Assembly: GCA_963781705.1 (NCBI GenBank)
Contig: CAWAGP010000001.1
Span: 372,001 to 436,000, forward strand
Length of the DNA: 64,000 nt
Source of the DNA: JALYGJ01 sp963781705
Lineage (GTDB): Bacteria; Chloroflexota; Limnocylindria; Limnocylindrales; CSP1-4
Reading direction: 5' to 3'
Below are positions 36,620 to 44,504 of this stretch, piece after piece. Both the position numbers and the translations under genes were made by a program. How positions within the stretch are numbered: position 1 is the stretch's first letter; each line of letters begins with the position of its first letter. Under the pieces are notes generated by a model that ran no database searches, had not been told where the DNA came from, and saw only the letters and a program-made list of their open reading frames with translations.

Positions 36620-37507
36620 CTAGAGGACCTTCTCGACCTCGTCCAGCAGGACCTGCGGAGTGGCCGCCCTGACGAAGTAATACGGCCGCTCGGAGAACCG
36701 TTCGACGAAAGCCGCGCGGCCGTGGCGGCGCTCGTCGGTGTCGACGATGGGCATCGGCCAGCCCGGGGCGAGCAGCTCGTTGAGCAGGAAGTAGTTCTGC
36801 AGCGAGTGGAGCGTCTGGAACTGGCGCTCGAAGGGGATCATCTCGACCAGGCTGGGATCGAAGTTGCCGTCGATTGCCGGGACGACCACGACGTCGACGT
36901 TGCTCGGCTCGTCGTACTCCTGCCACGTGGGCAGGCCGCCGAAGAATTTGGCGACGCCCGCCTCAGGCGCGGCCTTGTCGGCACGCTCGGTGCCCACCGC
37001 GCGCTTCTTGAGATAGACGTCCTTGGAGCCCATCACGGCGACGCCGCCGTCGTCGATGATGGTCGTCTCGGTCGAGACGAGCTGCGCGCCGCGGCGGCAC
37101 GCCTCGACCTGGCCCATCGTCTTGCCGTGGTTCGACTCGCCGCCCAGGAACAGGATGGTGCGCCCATTCCAGCGCACCGCCGACGCGTGGAAGGGATGCA
37201 GGCCGCGATCCTCGAGCCGCAGCGACAGCAGCGTCACCACCGCCTTCTGCAGCGGACCCGCCGCCCAGTCGCCGGTGAAGGTCATCACCCCGTCCTGATA
37301 GGCGACCGACTTGTCGCCTGTGCGCCGCCAGATCATGCCCGCGCTCGGCTCGCTCACCGTGGATAGCGTCTCGACGGCCGCCAGGCGGTAATTGAGGAAG
37401 TTCATATCGACCAGCGCCAGGTCGCCCGGCGCGGCATCGAAGACGTTCATGCGCAGCCGCGCCGGCCCGCAGGCGAACTCTTGGGAGAGGCTGGGTTGGT
37501 CGGTCAT
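36620..37507 (-). CDS. HPr kinase/PEPCK-fold P-loop protein
   Basis: 295 aa. At about residues 104-130 it shows HPFHASAVRWNG, then ILFLGGESNHGKT, the order of a His-Ala motif, a beta strand and a P-loop seen in HprK and its relatives. Downstream STETTIIDD could hold metal-binding acids. The HPr-specific C-terminal signature of true HprK is not seen, and there is no HPr gene here. It probably phosphorylates a small molecule or partner protein of this locus. It is coupled to the GntR gene by an ATGA overlap and is followed by the molybdenum hydroxylase genes. Confidence 0.7.
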   Translation of the reverse strand: MTDQPSLSQEFACGPARLRMNVFDAAPGDLALVDMNFLNYRLAAVETLSTVSEPSAGMIWRRTGDKSVAYQDGVMTFTGDWAAGPLQKAVVTLLSLRLEDRGLHPFHASAVRWNGRTILFLGGESNHGKTMGQVEACRRGAQLVSTETTIIDDGGVAVMGSKDVYLKKRAVGTERADKAAPEAGVAKFFGGLPTWQEYDEPSNVDVVVVPAIDGNFDPSLVEMIPFERQFQTLHSLQNYFLLNELLAPGWPMPIVDTDERRHGRAAFVERFSERPYYFVRAATPQVLLDEVEKVL

Positions 37508-38190
37508 GTCGCTCCCACGGCGTCGTGCTCGGTGACATGCATTACCTGGGCTTCCGCCTCGCGCGCATGCACGCGCATGGCCTGGGCAGCGCGCTCCGGG
37601 TCGCCCGCCTCGAGCGCGTCGAGAATCGCCAGGTGGCGATCGGCCAGCCAGTGCAGGTCGGCGCCGGGCAGGGTCGCGGTCAGGTAGGTGCGCGCGAAGG
37701 GCTCGAGTACCTCCCACAGCCGCTGGATGGTCCGATTGCCCGACGCCCGGATGACACAGGTGTGGAACTCGGAGTTCTGCACGGCCTGCAGGTGCGCGTC
37801 GCCGCGCTCCGCGCTTGCGCGCATGTCGTCGAGCAGGGTATGCATCGCGGCAAGCGTCGTGGCGTCGATACGCGTCGCGGCCTGGCGCGCGGCGATCGCC
37901 TCGAGCTCGCCGCGGACCTCCATGGCCTCGACCAGCTCGGTCGGCGCCGGCTCGCGCACCCGCGCACCGCGGTAGGCGTGCATCTCGACCAGGCCGAGCG
38001 TGGCCAGGTCACGCAGCGCCTCGCGCACCGGCGCCTGGCTGGTGCCCAGCTGGCGTGCCACGCGCGTCTCGATGATGCGCGAGCCGGGTGCCAGCTCGCC
38101 CTCCAGGATCCAGCGCAGCATGCGGTCCTTGACCTGTGACGAGAGGACGCTGCGCGACAGCGCCTCGGCCGGCTTGTCGTGATGTGACAT
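37504..38190 (-). CDS. GntR-family regulator, FCD subfamily
   Basis: 228 aa. The N-terminal winged HTH shows LAPGSRIIETRVARQLGTSQ, then VREALRDLATLGLVE. The C-terminal FCD domain carries the conserved metal-site His residues in EFHTCVIRASGN and the later DRHLAILDALEAGD. The start is the ATG at 38190, one base after the ABM stop. As the only classical regulator in the divergent 33-44 kb locus, it probably binds the ATCGATnATCGAT palindrome in the 41.4-kb gap and at 27.0 kb. The effector is probably a carboxylic-acid intermediate, as in most FCD proteins. Confidence 0.9.
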   Translation of the reverse strand: MSHHDKPAEALSRSVLSSQVKDRMLRWILEGELAPGSRIIETRVARQLGTSQAPVREALRDLATLGLVEMHAYRGARVREPAPTELVEAMEVRGELEAIAARQAATRIDATTLAAMHTLLDDMRASAERGDAHLQAVQNSEFHTCVIRASGNRTIQRLWEVLEPFARTYLTATLPGADLHWLADRHLAILDALEAGDPERAAQAMRVHAREAEAQVMHVTEHDAVGAT

Positions 38191-38191
38191 T

Positions 38192-38482
38192 TCAGTCCAG
38201 CGTCGTGTAGAAGGTTCGGCTGCGCTGTTCGAGCCGCGGTACGGCGTCACCCAGGACGTGCTGCTTGAAGTAGTCGGTCTGGGCGTGGGCCTTGAACGCG
38301 TCCTCGTCGTCGTATTGCTCATACAGGAAGAAGTCGCGCGCGTCCTCGACCGCACGGTGCACCGCGAACACCAGACAGCCCGGCTCGTTCGCCACGCTCA
38401 GCCGGGACATGGTGCGCAGGATCCCAGCACAGGCGTCGGCCTCGCCCTCCTTCGCCCGCCAGTAAGCGGCAACGACGAACAT
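38192..38482 (-). CDS. ABM-domain (antibiotic biosynthesis monooxygenase-like) protein
   Basis: A 96-aa ferredoxin-fold protein beginning MFVVAAYWRAKEG, with EPGCLVFAVHRA and FFLYEQYDDEDAFKAH in the family pattern. A strong SD (GGAGGTGA) overlaps the end of the transaldolase-like gene. Members include cofactor-free quinol monooxygenases and sugar-processing isomerase-like proteins. Here it may act on an intermediate of the phosphorylation pathway. Confidence 0.84.
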   Translation of the reverse strand: MFVVAAYWRAKEGEADACAGILRTMSRLSVANEPGCLVFAVHRAVEDARDFFLYEQYDDEDAFKAHAQTDYFKQHVLGDAVPRLEQRSRTFYTTLD

Positions 38483-38487
38483 CGAGC

Positions 38488-39582
38488 TCACCTCCGGAGA
38501 TCTGGGTTGGGCAGCTGCGCGTCGGTAACCGCGGCGAGCAGATCGTGATAGCTGGCGATGAAGCTGCGCAATGTCCGCACGCTCGGCCCGAACGAATCGA
38601 ACTCGTCGAGCGGCAGGCCGTCGGGTTCGTACGCCCGCCGGAAATCGGGGAAGTGCTCGCTCAGCTCGTCGATGTAGCGCGGATCGACCTGATCGTCCAT
38701 CCGCTCGCGCACCGGCACGCTCGACGAGTTGAATTTCTTCTGCCACGACGAGGGCAGCGTAACGACCACGTCGCCGCCGATGAACTCCGACCAGTGCAGA
38801 TGGTGCCTGATCGCGGCTGCCAGCAGCCGCGCCCGGAAACCGCGCTGCTTGAAGATGGGATACGCGCGCTTGAAGACGGCCACGCCCGAGTAGGCCAGCG
38901 CCGCCGGATGGACGATCACGCCGTCGCGCTCGGCCAGCACGCGCAGCCAGTCCTCGACGCGGCCGACCATGATCGTGATGACCGGGCCCATATCGGCCGT
39001 CGGCAGGCCCTCGCGCTCGCGCCGCTGCAGGCCGCGCTCGACTGCCTCGGCCGCGGCGACCGCCTGCGACACGGAGAAGCACACCGTGCAGTTGACCGAC
39101 ACACCGCGGTAGGTCGCCTCCTCCATCACGCCGATGCCCACAGCGGTGGCCGGGAACTTGACGATGATGTTCGGTGCGACCGACATGAAATGGACGCCCT
39201 GCTCGAGCATCGGCTCCGGACTGCGCCAGAAGATCGGATTCGTCTGCATCGACAACCGGCCCTGCCGGCCGCCGTACCGCTCGAACGCCGGCGCCAACAA
39301 CTTCGCGCCGGCGCGCGACATCTCCTCGACGACGCCCCAGGCGAGGTCGATCTCGGTCGCCGCCGGCTGCTCGCCGGCCAGCTCACGTACGCGCTGCTGC
39401 CACCTGGCCGGGTCCTTCTTCCACACATCGTGAACGATGGTCGGGTTGGCCGTCGCGCCGACCGCGCCGTGCTCGATCGCGTAGCGCAGCTCGTCGACGT
39501 CGCACGAGTCGTTCCAGATGTCGGTCGCGGTGGCCGCCGTCTGCTGCAGCGGGCTGAGTGCCCCGACCCCGGTGGCGCTCAC
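38488..39582 (-). CDS. Transaldolase-family protein
   Basis: 364 aa. The N-terminus DIWNDSCDVDELRYAIEHGA and the segment ATANPTIV match the long transaldolase type; the Schiff-base Lys lies in NIIVKFPAT. Further on, VSVNCTVCFSVSQA fits the barrel. It is somewhat longer than metabolic transaldolases (about 315-360 aa) and is embedded in a substrate-specific operon instead of beside transketolase. It could therefore be an aldolase that cleaves a phosphorylated product of the split dikinase. Start overlaps the preceding stop (ATGA). Confidence 0.85.
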   Translation of the reverse strand: MSATGVGALSPLQQTAATATDIWNDSCDVDELRYAIEHGAVGATANPTIVHDVWKKDPARWQQRVRELAGEQPAATEIDLAWGVVEEMSRAGAKLLAPAFERYGGRQGRLSMQTNPIFWRSPEPMLEQGVHFMSVAPNIIVKFPATAVGIGVMEEATYRGVSVNCTVCFSVSQAVAAAEAVERGLQRREREGLPTADMGPVITIMVGRVEDWLRVLAERDGVIVHPAALAYSGVAVFKRAYPIFKQRGFRARLLAAAIRHHLHWSEFIGGDVVVTLPSSWQKKFNSSSVPVRERMDDQVDPRYIDELSEHFPDFRRAYEPDGLPLDEFDSFGPSVRTLRSFIASYHDLLAAVTDAQLPNPDLRR

Positions 39583-41405
39583 GAGGCCGACCTCGTCGCC
39601 GTGGTGAACAGGTCGTTGCGCTGCCGCGGCGCGGCTTCCAAGATGTCGACCAGTCCGGTCGTGCCGTTGACCCGCACGCGATCGCCGTCATTGATGCGCT
39701 GCGTGCCATCCTGCGTCCCGACCACCGCCGGGATGCCGAACTCGCGGCTGAGCACGGCCGGATGGGCGGTCAGCCCGCCGGCGTTGGTGACCAGGCCAGC
39801 GATCTTGGTGAACAGCACCACCCACGCGGGGTTGGTCATGTGGCAGACCAGGATGTCGCCCGCCTGCACGGTGTCGAACTGCTCTTCGTGCAGGACCACC
39901 CGGGCGACGCCCTCGACCACGCCCGGTGAGCCGCCGATGCCCTTGACCTGGCCGGCGATGCCCTCCTTGCGCTGGAACTTCTCGGGGAAGCCCCAGTTGA
40001 CCAGGTACGGGAAGTCGAGCTGGCTCTGCGTGGCCGTGCCGACCCATGCGCGCGGCTTGAAGGTGTAGGCCTTCTCACGCTCGGCCTGGCGCTGCTTGAT
40101 GATGGGCCGCGCTTCCATGTCCGGGTCGCCGATCAACGCGCGCAACTCGTTGTAGAGCAGGAACATCACGTCGTCGGGCTCATCGAGCGAGCCGCGCGCG
40201 ACGAGCTTGCGGCCGATGCCCATGAGCACCAGCCGGACGTGCGCGTTGGCGCCCTGGTCGATGTAGAAGTGGTGGTCGGGCGTGAGCGGCGCCATGCGCA
40301 GGTTGACCTCGTTGGCCGCACGCATCTGTTCGAGCGCGTCGCCCTCGAGGCCCTCGAGGATCTCGCGCGACGCGGCGGCGATGTCGTCGCGCAGCGCGCC
40401 CATCGTGCTGGGATAGTCGTAGTCGGTCTGGATGTAGCCGCGAACGAGCTCGATGACCGGCTCCATCTTCTCGTAGACCGTGGGGAAGATGAACTCGTGG
40501 CTCCACACCGCGTGCCAGCCGAACTCCTTCTGGTAGGGCTCCACGCGCTCGGCGAGGAAGCGCCGGCCGCGCTCCGACGTTCCCAGCGCGGCGATGATGT
40601 CGGCCGCGGTCTCGTGCGCGAAGGCGGCCGACAGCTCCCTGTCTGCCTTGGCCTCCTGCTTCATCTCCCACAGCGCCTTGATCGAATCCCAGTTGCGGTC
40701 GTTGGCGCTGTTCTGCAGCCGGCCGAGCAGCGCGTCGTCGATCTCGCCGTGCGTCTGCTCCATCACCGCGCGCAGCTTGAGCGTGGCCGACAACTGGGCG
40801 AAGTTGAGCATCCAGTGGATCTTCCAGTGCCGGTCGTGGATGTCGATGGCATCCTCGAGCAGCACGGCAACGTCGCCCAGTGACATCTCGTCCTGGCGAT
40901 CGAGCTCGGCCTCCAGGAAGACGAAGTTGCGCTTCATCTCCGGCACCAGGCGGTTGTTCCACCAGTCCACGAAGTGCGCGCCATACACCGGCAGCGTGGC
41001 ATCGAGGTACTTGCCCATGCGCTTGCTGTATTCGTCGTCGAGCGGGACGCGCGCGCCGTAGCGGCCGCCGTACTCCATCGAGTCGACCGTCCATCTGGGC
41101 TCGGCCGGCACGGCCGCGGTGTACAGGTAGCCGTTGACGTTCTTGATGATCCAGTCGGCCGCAAACGGCGTGCCGAAACGGCGGAACATATGGTCGCAAG
41201 TCAGCCACCAGCCGCCGATCTCCTCGAACATGGGGCTGAGTGGATGGGGGCAGTGCAGGTCGTCGAAGACCCAGAACAGCTGCTGCTCGAGGTCAGAGCG
41301 CCACTCGATGGGAAAATCAGCGTCGCCCAGGAATTGGTCGAGCACGGGCTCACCGGCCGTAGCCGGATCCGTTTTCTGCTGCGTTTCGACCTGCTCGACC
41401 GCCAT
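39579..41405 (-). CDS. PEP-utilising phosphohistidine-domain protein without ATP-grasp domain
   Basis: 608 aa. The C-terminal ~85 residues form a swivelling phosphohistidine domain with TNAGGLTAH (His near residue 548) and GIPAVVGT. The preceding ~480 residues are mostly helical and resemble the central substrate-binding domain of rifampin phosphotransferase-like proteins (segments such as FEEIGGWWLTCDHMF and YIDQGANAHVRLVLM). There is no ATP-grasp nucleotide-binding domain. An SD (GGAGGG, 8 nt) precedes the ATG. It heads the minus-strand operon and is divergent from the ATP-grasp protein at 41477, so the two may act together as a split dikinase. Confidence 0.8.
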   Translation of the reverse strand: MAVEQVETQQKTDPATAGEPVLDQFLGDADFPIEWRSDLEQQLFWVFDDLHCPHPLSPMFEEIGGWWLTCDHMFRRFGTPFAADWIIKNVNGYLYTAAVPAEPRWTVDSMEYGGRYGARVPLDDEYSKRMGKYLDATLPVYGAHFVDWWNNRLVPEMKRNFVFLEAELDRQDEMSLGDVAVLLEDAIDIHDRHWKIHWMLNFAQLSATLKLRAVMEQTHGEIDDALLGRLQNSANDRNWDSIKALWEMKQEAKADRELSAAFAHETAADIIAALGTSERGRRFLAERVEPYQKEFGWHAVWSHEFIFPTVYEKMEPVIELVRGYIQTDYDYPSTMGALRDDIAAASREILEGLEGDALEQMRAANEVNLRMAPLTPDHHFYIDQGANAHVRLVLMGIGRKLVARGSLDEPDDVMFLLYNELRALIGDPDMEARPIIKQRQAEREKAYTFKPRAWVGTATQSQLDFPYLVNWGFPEKFQRKEGIAGQVKGIGGSPGVVEGVARVVLHEEQFDTVQAGDILVCHMTNPAWVVLFTKIAGLVTNAGGLTAHPAVLSREFGIPAVVGTQDGTQRINDGDRVRVNGTTGLVDILEAAPRQRNDLFTTATRSAS

Positions 41406-41446
41406 CGCCCTTGCCCTCCGGTCCGACCTGCGCCTCGGGTCCGACT

Positions 41447-41459
41447 ATCGATGATCGAT
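41447..41459. promoter_or_regulatory. Operator-like palindrome ATCGATGATCGAT in the divergent dikinase promoter
   Basis: Two ATCGAT boxes around one base, matching 27026-27038 except for the central base. It lies in the 71-bp gap between the two divergent phosphohistidine-protein genes and directly adjoins the -10 of the plus-strand gene, so a bound regulator could control both directions. Confidence 0.6.
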
Positions 41460-41465
41460 GATAAT
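41460..41465 (+). promoter_or_regulatory. Candidate -10 box of the PPDK-like gene
   Basis: GATAAT, 11 nt before the ATG at 41477, abutting the operator-like palindrome. It predicts a leader of only a few nucleotides. Confidence 0.45.
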
Positions 41466-41476
41466 CCACTGCGACC

Positions 41477-43629
41477 ATGACGCCCCATAACGAGCAGTAC
41501 GTATTCGACTTCGCGGCACCGCCCGCCGCGCCGGCGCCGGAGCAACTGCAGTTGTTGGGCGGCAAGGGGGCCAACCTCGCGGTCATGGCCAACGAGCTCG
41601 GCCTGCCGGTGCCGCCGGGTTTCACGATCACCACCGCGGCGTGCCGGTCGTTCCTCGCCGGCGAGTGGCCGGCCGGCCTCGACGCCGAGCTGCGCGAGCA
41701 CATGGCCCGGCTGGGCGAGATCGTCGGGCGGCGCTTCGGCGACGGTTCCGATCCACTGCTGGTCAGCGTGCGGTCCGGGGCGCCGGTATCGATGCCGGGG
41801 ATGATGGACACGATCCTCAACCTGGGCCTGAACGATGCGACCGCGGCCGGCCTGGCGCGGGCGAGCAGCGGCGGCACGCGACTTCGCGGCCGACTGCCTG
41901 CGCCGATTCCGCGAGGGCTACCGCGCGGTCATCGGCACGGACGAGGTGCCGGCCGATCCGTGGCAGCAGCTGCGCGGCGCGATCGAGGCGGTTTTCCGCT
42001 CGTGGAACAGCGACCGCGCCCGTGCCTACCGAGCGCGCGAAGCGCATCGCCGACGACGTGGGCACCGCGGTCACGGTGCAGGCCATGGTCTTCGGCAACC
42101 GCGGCGCCGACTCGGGCACGGGCGTGCTGTTCACGCGCAACCCGTCGACCGGCGAGCCGGCCCCCTACGGCGACATCATGTTCGACGCGCAGGGCGAGGA
42201 CGTGGTCGCCGGTGGTGCGACGACCGAGCCGCTGGCCGTCCTCGACCAGCACCTGCCGGCGGTCGGGCGGCAACTGCACGAGTACGCGAACGTGCTCGAG
42301 CACCACTACGCCGACCTGTGCGACATCGAATTCACGATCGAGAGCGGCCGGCTATGGCTGCTGCAGGTGCGCGTCGGCAAGCGCAGCCCGCGCGCGGCGC
42401 TACGGATGGCCATCGACATGGCCGCGGACGAGTCCTTCCCGCTCTCGCGCGCGGAGGCCGTGCGGCGAGTGGCGCCACTGCTCATCGACCCGCCGCACGT
42501 CTTCGTGCGCGCGGCCGAGGCGCCGCCACCGATCGCCACCGGCCTGCCGGCCTCGCCCGGCGTGGCGGGCGGTGGCGTGGTCACCACCTCGGCCGCGGCC
42601 GAGGCCGCTGCGGCCACAGGCCGCGCGGTGATCCTGGTGCGCGAGGACACGTCGCCGGAGGACGTGCCCGGCATGGCCCGGTCGGCGGGAGTTCTCACCG
42701 CGCATGGCGGGCTGGCCAGCCACGCCGCCGTCGTGGCGCGCGGCTGGGGCATCCCGGCGGTCGTCGGCGCGGCGGCCGTGACACTGGCCGGTGACGGCGC
42801 GCTGATCGGCGGCCGTTCGTTCGCCGCCGGCGAGCGGATCAGCATCGACGGCAGCACCGGCGAGGTGTTCGCCGGCGACGTGCCCGGGCAATGGCAGGTC
42901 GCGCCGGAAGCCGCGACGCTGCTCGATTGGGCGAGTGAACTTGGCATCGAGCTCGCCGCGCCGGCCGACGACCAAGCCGGCCCCGCTCCCTCAGCCGACC
43001 AGCCGGCAGCGCCCGCCGCGAGCACGGACGACATCCTGCGCGCCTTGTCGATCAAGGGCAGCGCAACCGCCGAGCAGCTGGTCGACGCCGTGCTGGCCTC
43101 GCCCGCTGACACGCAGCCGCTGGTGGATGGGCTGCTCGCCGACGGCATGGCCGAGAACGCGACCGGCCAGCTGCGGCTGACGGCAACCGGCAAGGCGGCC
43201 GCCGGCGCACTGTTCACCAGCGACCGCGCGGCGCTCGGCGAGGAACGCGCCAGCCACGCCCTCGACGAGTTCCATCCCTTCGACCTGCGCATGAAGGACA
43301 TCGTCACCGCGTGGCAGATACGCGAGGTCGGCGGCGAACAGCAGCTCAACGATCACGCCGACGCGGCGTATGACGCGCAGGTGCTCGATTCGCTGGCGCT
43401 GCTCGACGGGGAAGTAGCCGCGTGGCTGGCGGCGCTGCCGTCGATCGGGCGCTTCGGCACCTATCGCGCGCGGCTTGCGCGCGCGGCGGGCCTGGCGCGA
43501 ACAGATCAGCGCTTCATCGCCTCGCCACGCGTGGACAGCTACCACAGCGCCTGGTTCGAGCTGCACGAGGACCTGATCCGGCTCGCCGGCCGGCGGCGCG
43601 AGGACGAGGCGGCGGCTGGCCGCGCCTAG
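41477..43629 (+). CDS. PPDK-like ATP-grasp/phosphohistidine protein without PEP barrel (two apparent frameshifts)
   Basis: 716 aa after removing two bases. The N-terminal ATP-grasp part shows LLGGKGANLAVMANELGLPVPPGF, here split as GGKGANLAVMA and LPVPPGFTI, and RSGAPVSMPGMMDTILNLG. Frame changes occur near 41880 (into RDFAADCLRRF) and near 42035 (into AKRIADDVGTAVTVQAMV). The swivel domain has GGLASHAAVVARG (His near residue 415). The C-terminal part, with FHPFDLRMKDIVTAWQ and PRVDSYHSAWFELHEDL, is not the PEP/pyruvate barrel of true PPDK. It is therefore a partial dikinase that needs another acceptor, possibly the divergent protein. Confidence 0.82.
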
Positions 43630-44441
43630 CCTGGATCGGGCAGCCGGCCCTCGCTGATCGCCCAGCCGGCGTCGACGTTGACGATCTGGCCGGTGACCAT
43701 GCGCGCGTCGTCGCTGAGCAGGTAGAGCGCGGTGCCGGTAACGTCGTCCGCCGCAATCGGGCCGCGTGCCAGCGGTTGCTTCTCGCGAAGGTAGGCGAGG
43801 ATTCCCGCATCGCCCTGCGCGCGGCGGCTCATCGGCGTAGCCACGAGGCCGGGCGCGACAACGTTGACGCGGATGCCGAACGGCGCGTAATAGGCAGCTA
43901 TGCCCACCGACAACGCGTTGATCGCGCCCTTGCTCGCGGCATAGCCGTGCGTGCCGAAGTACTTGGGCGAGGGGCTGTGGGCCATCGCGCTGGACATGTT
44001 GAGGATCGCGCCGCGCTGGCCGTTGCCCAGCGGCTCCTGCTCGAGCATCTGCCGTAACGCCGCGCGGCAGACAAGGAAGATGCTGGTGGCGTTGTTGTCG
44101 ATCGCCGCGTGCCAGCCGGCGAGCGTCATCTCGTGCAGCGCCGCGTCGCCGAAGCGCCGGGCACTGATGCCCGCCACGTTGTAGACGCAGTCCAGCCGGC
44201 CGAAGCGCGCGACGCACTCGCGCACGACCGAGTCGACGTCTTCCTCGGCAGTCAGCTCGGCGGCGCGCCCGGCCGCTCGCGCGCCGCTCGCATCGAGCGA
44301 GCGCACCAGTTCATTGACGTGGGCCGGGTCGCGCGAGGTGACGAACACCAGCCCACCCTCAGCGCGCAGGCCGTGAGCGGCCGCGGCGGCGATACCGGTC
44401 GTGCCGGTGACCAGGCAGACACGCTCGGCAAAGCGGTTCAT
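43626..44441 (-). CDS. SDR-family oxidoreductase
   Basis: 271 aa. The cofactor motif is TGTTGIA (about residues 12-18), one residue shorter than the classical TGxxxGIG. Other motifs: YNVAGIS for NNAG, catalytic Ser in MSSAMAHS, and Tyr/Lys in YAASKGA. The ATG at 44441 is preceded by TAGGCT at 7 nt and no SD; the longer frame is rejected. Its end overlaps the convergent PPDK-like gene by 4 nt. It probably oxidises a sugar or hydroxy acid feeding the aldolase pathway. Confidence 0.87.
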   Translation of the reverse strand: MNRFAERVCLVTGTTGIAAAAAHGLRAEGGLVFVTSRDPAHVNELVRSLDASGARAAGRAAELTAEEDVDSVVRECVARFGRLDCVYNVAGISARRFGDAALHEMTLAGWHAAIDNNATSIFLVCRAALRQMLEQEPLGNGQRGAILNMSSAMAHSPSPKYFGTHGYAASKGAINALSVGIAAYYAPFGIRVNVVAPGLVATPMSRRAQGDAGILAYLREKQPLARGPIAADDVTGTALYLLSDDARMVTGQIVNVDAGWAISEGRLPDPG

Positions 44442-44448
44442 GCCGACT

Positions 44449-44454
44449 AGCCTA
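44449..44454 (-). promoter_or_regulatory. Candidate -10 box of a leaderless promoter (SDR gene)
   Basis: TAGGCT on the minus strand, 7 nt before the ATG at 44441, in the 63-bp divergent gap. Confidence 0.4.
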
Positions 44455-44492
44455 AGGCGCACGGGAACGACGGACCTGTCGCGCGGCACCGG

Positions 44493-44498
44493 TACAGT
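44493..44498 (+). promoter_or_regulatory. Candidate -10 box of a leaderless promoter (aldolase gene)
   Basis: TACAGT, 6 nt before the ATG at 44505; the same geometry as other TAnnnT boxes in this window. Confidence 0.4.
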
Positions 44499-44504
44499 CG
44501 GAGC

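Noticed and set aside
9512..43629. Programmed +1 frameshifting as the main explanation of the gene breaks
   Set aside because: No shared slippery codon, stop codon or downstream structure at the sites, and the affected genes are functionally unrelated.
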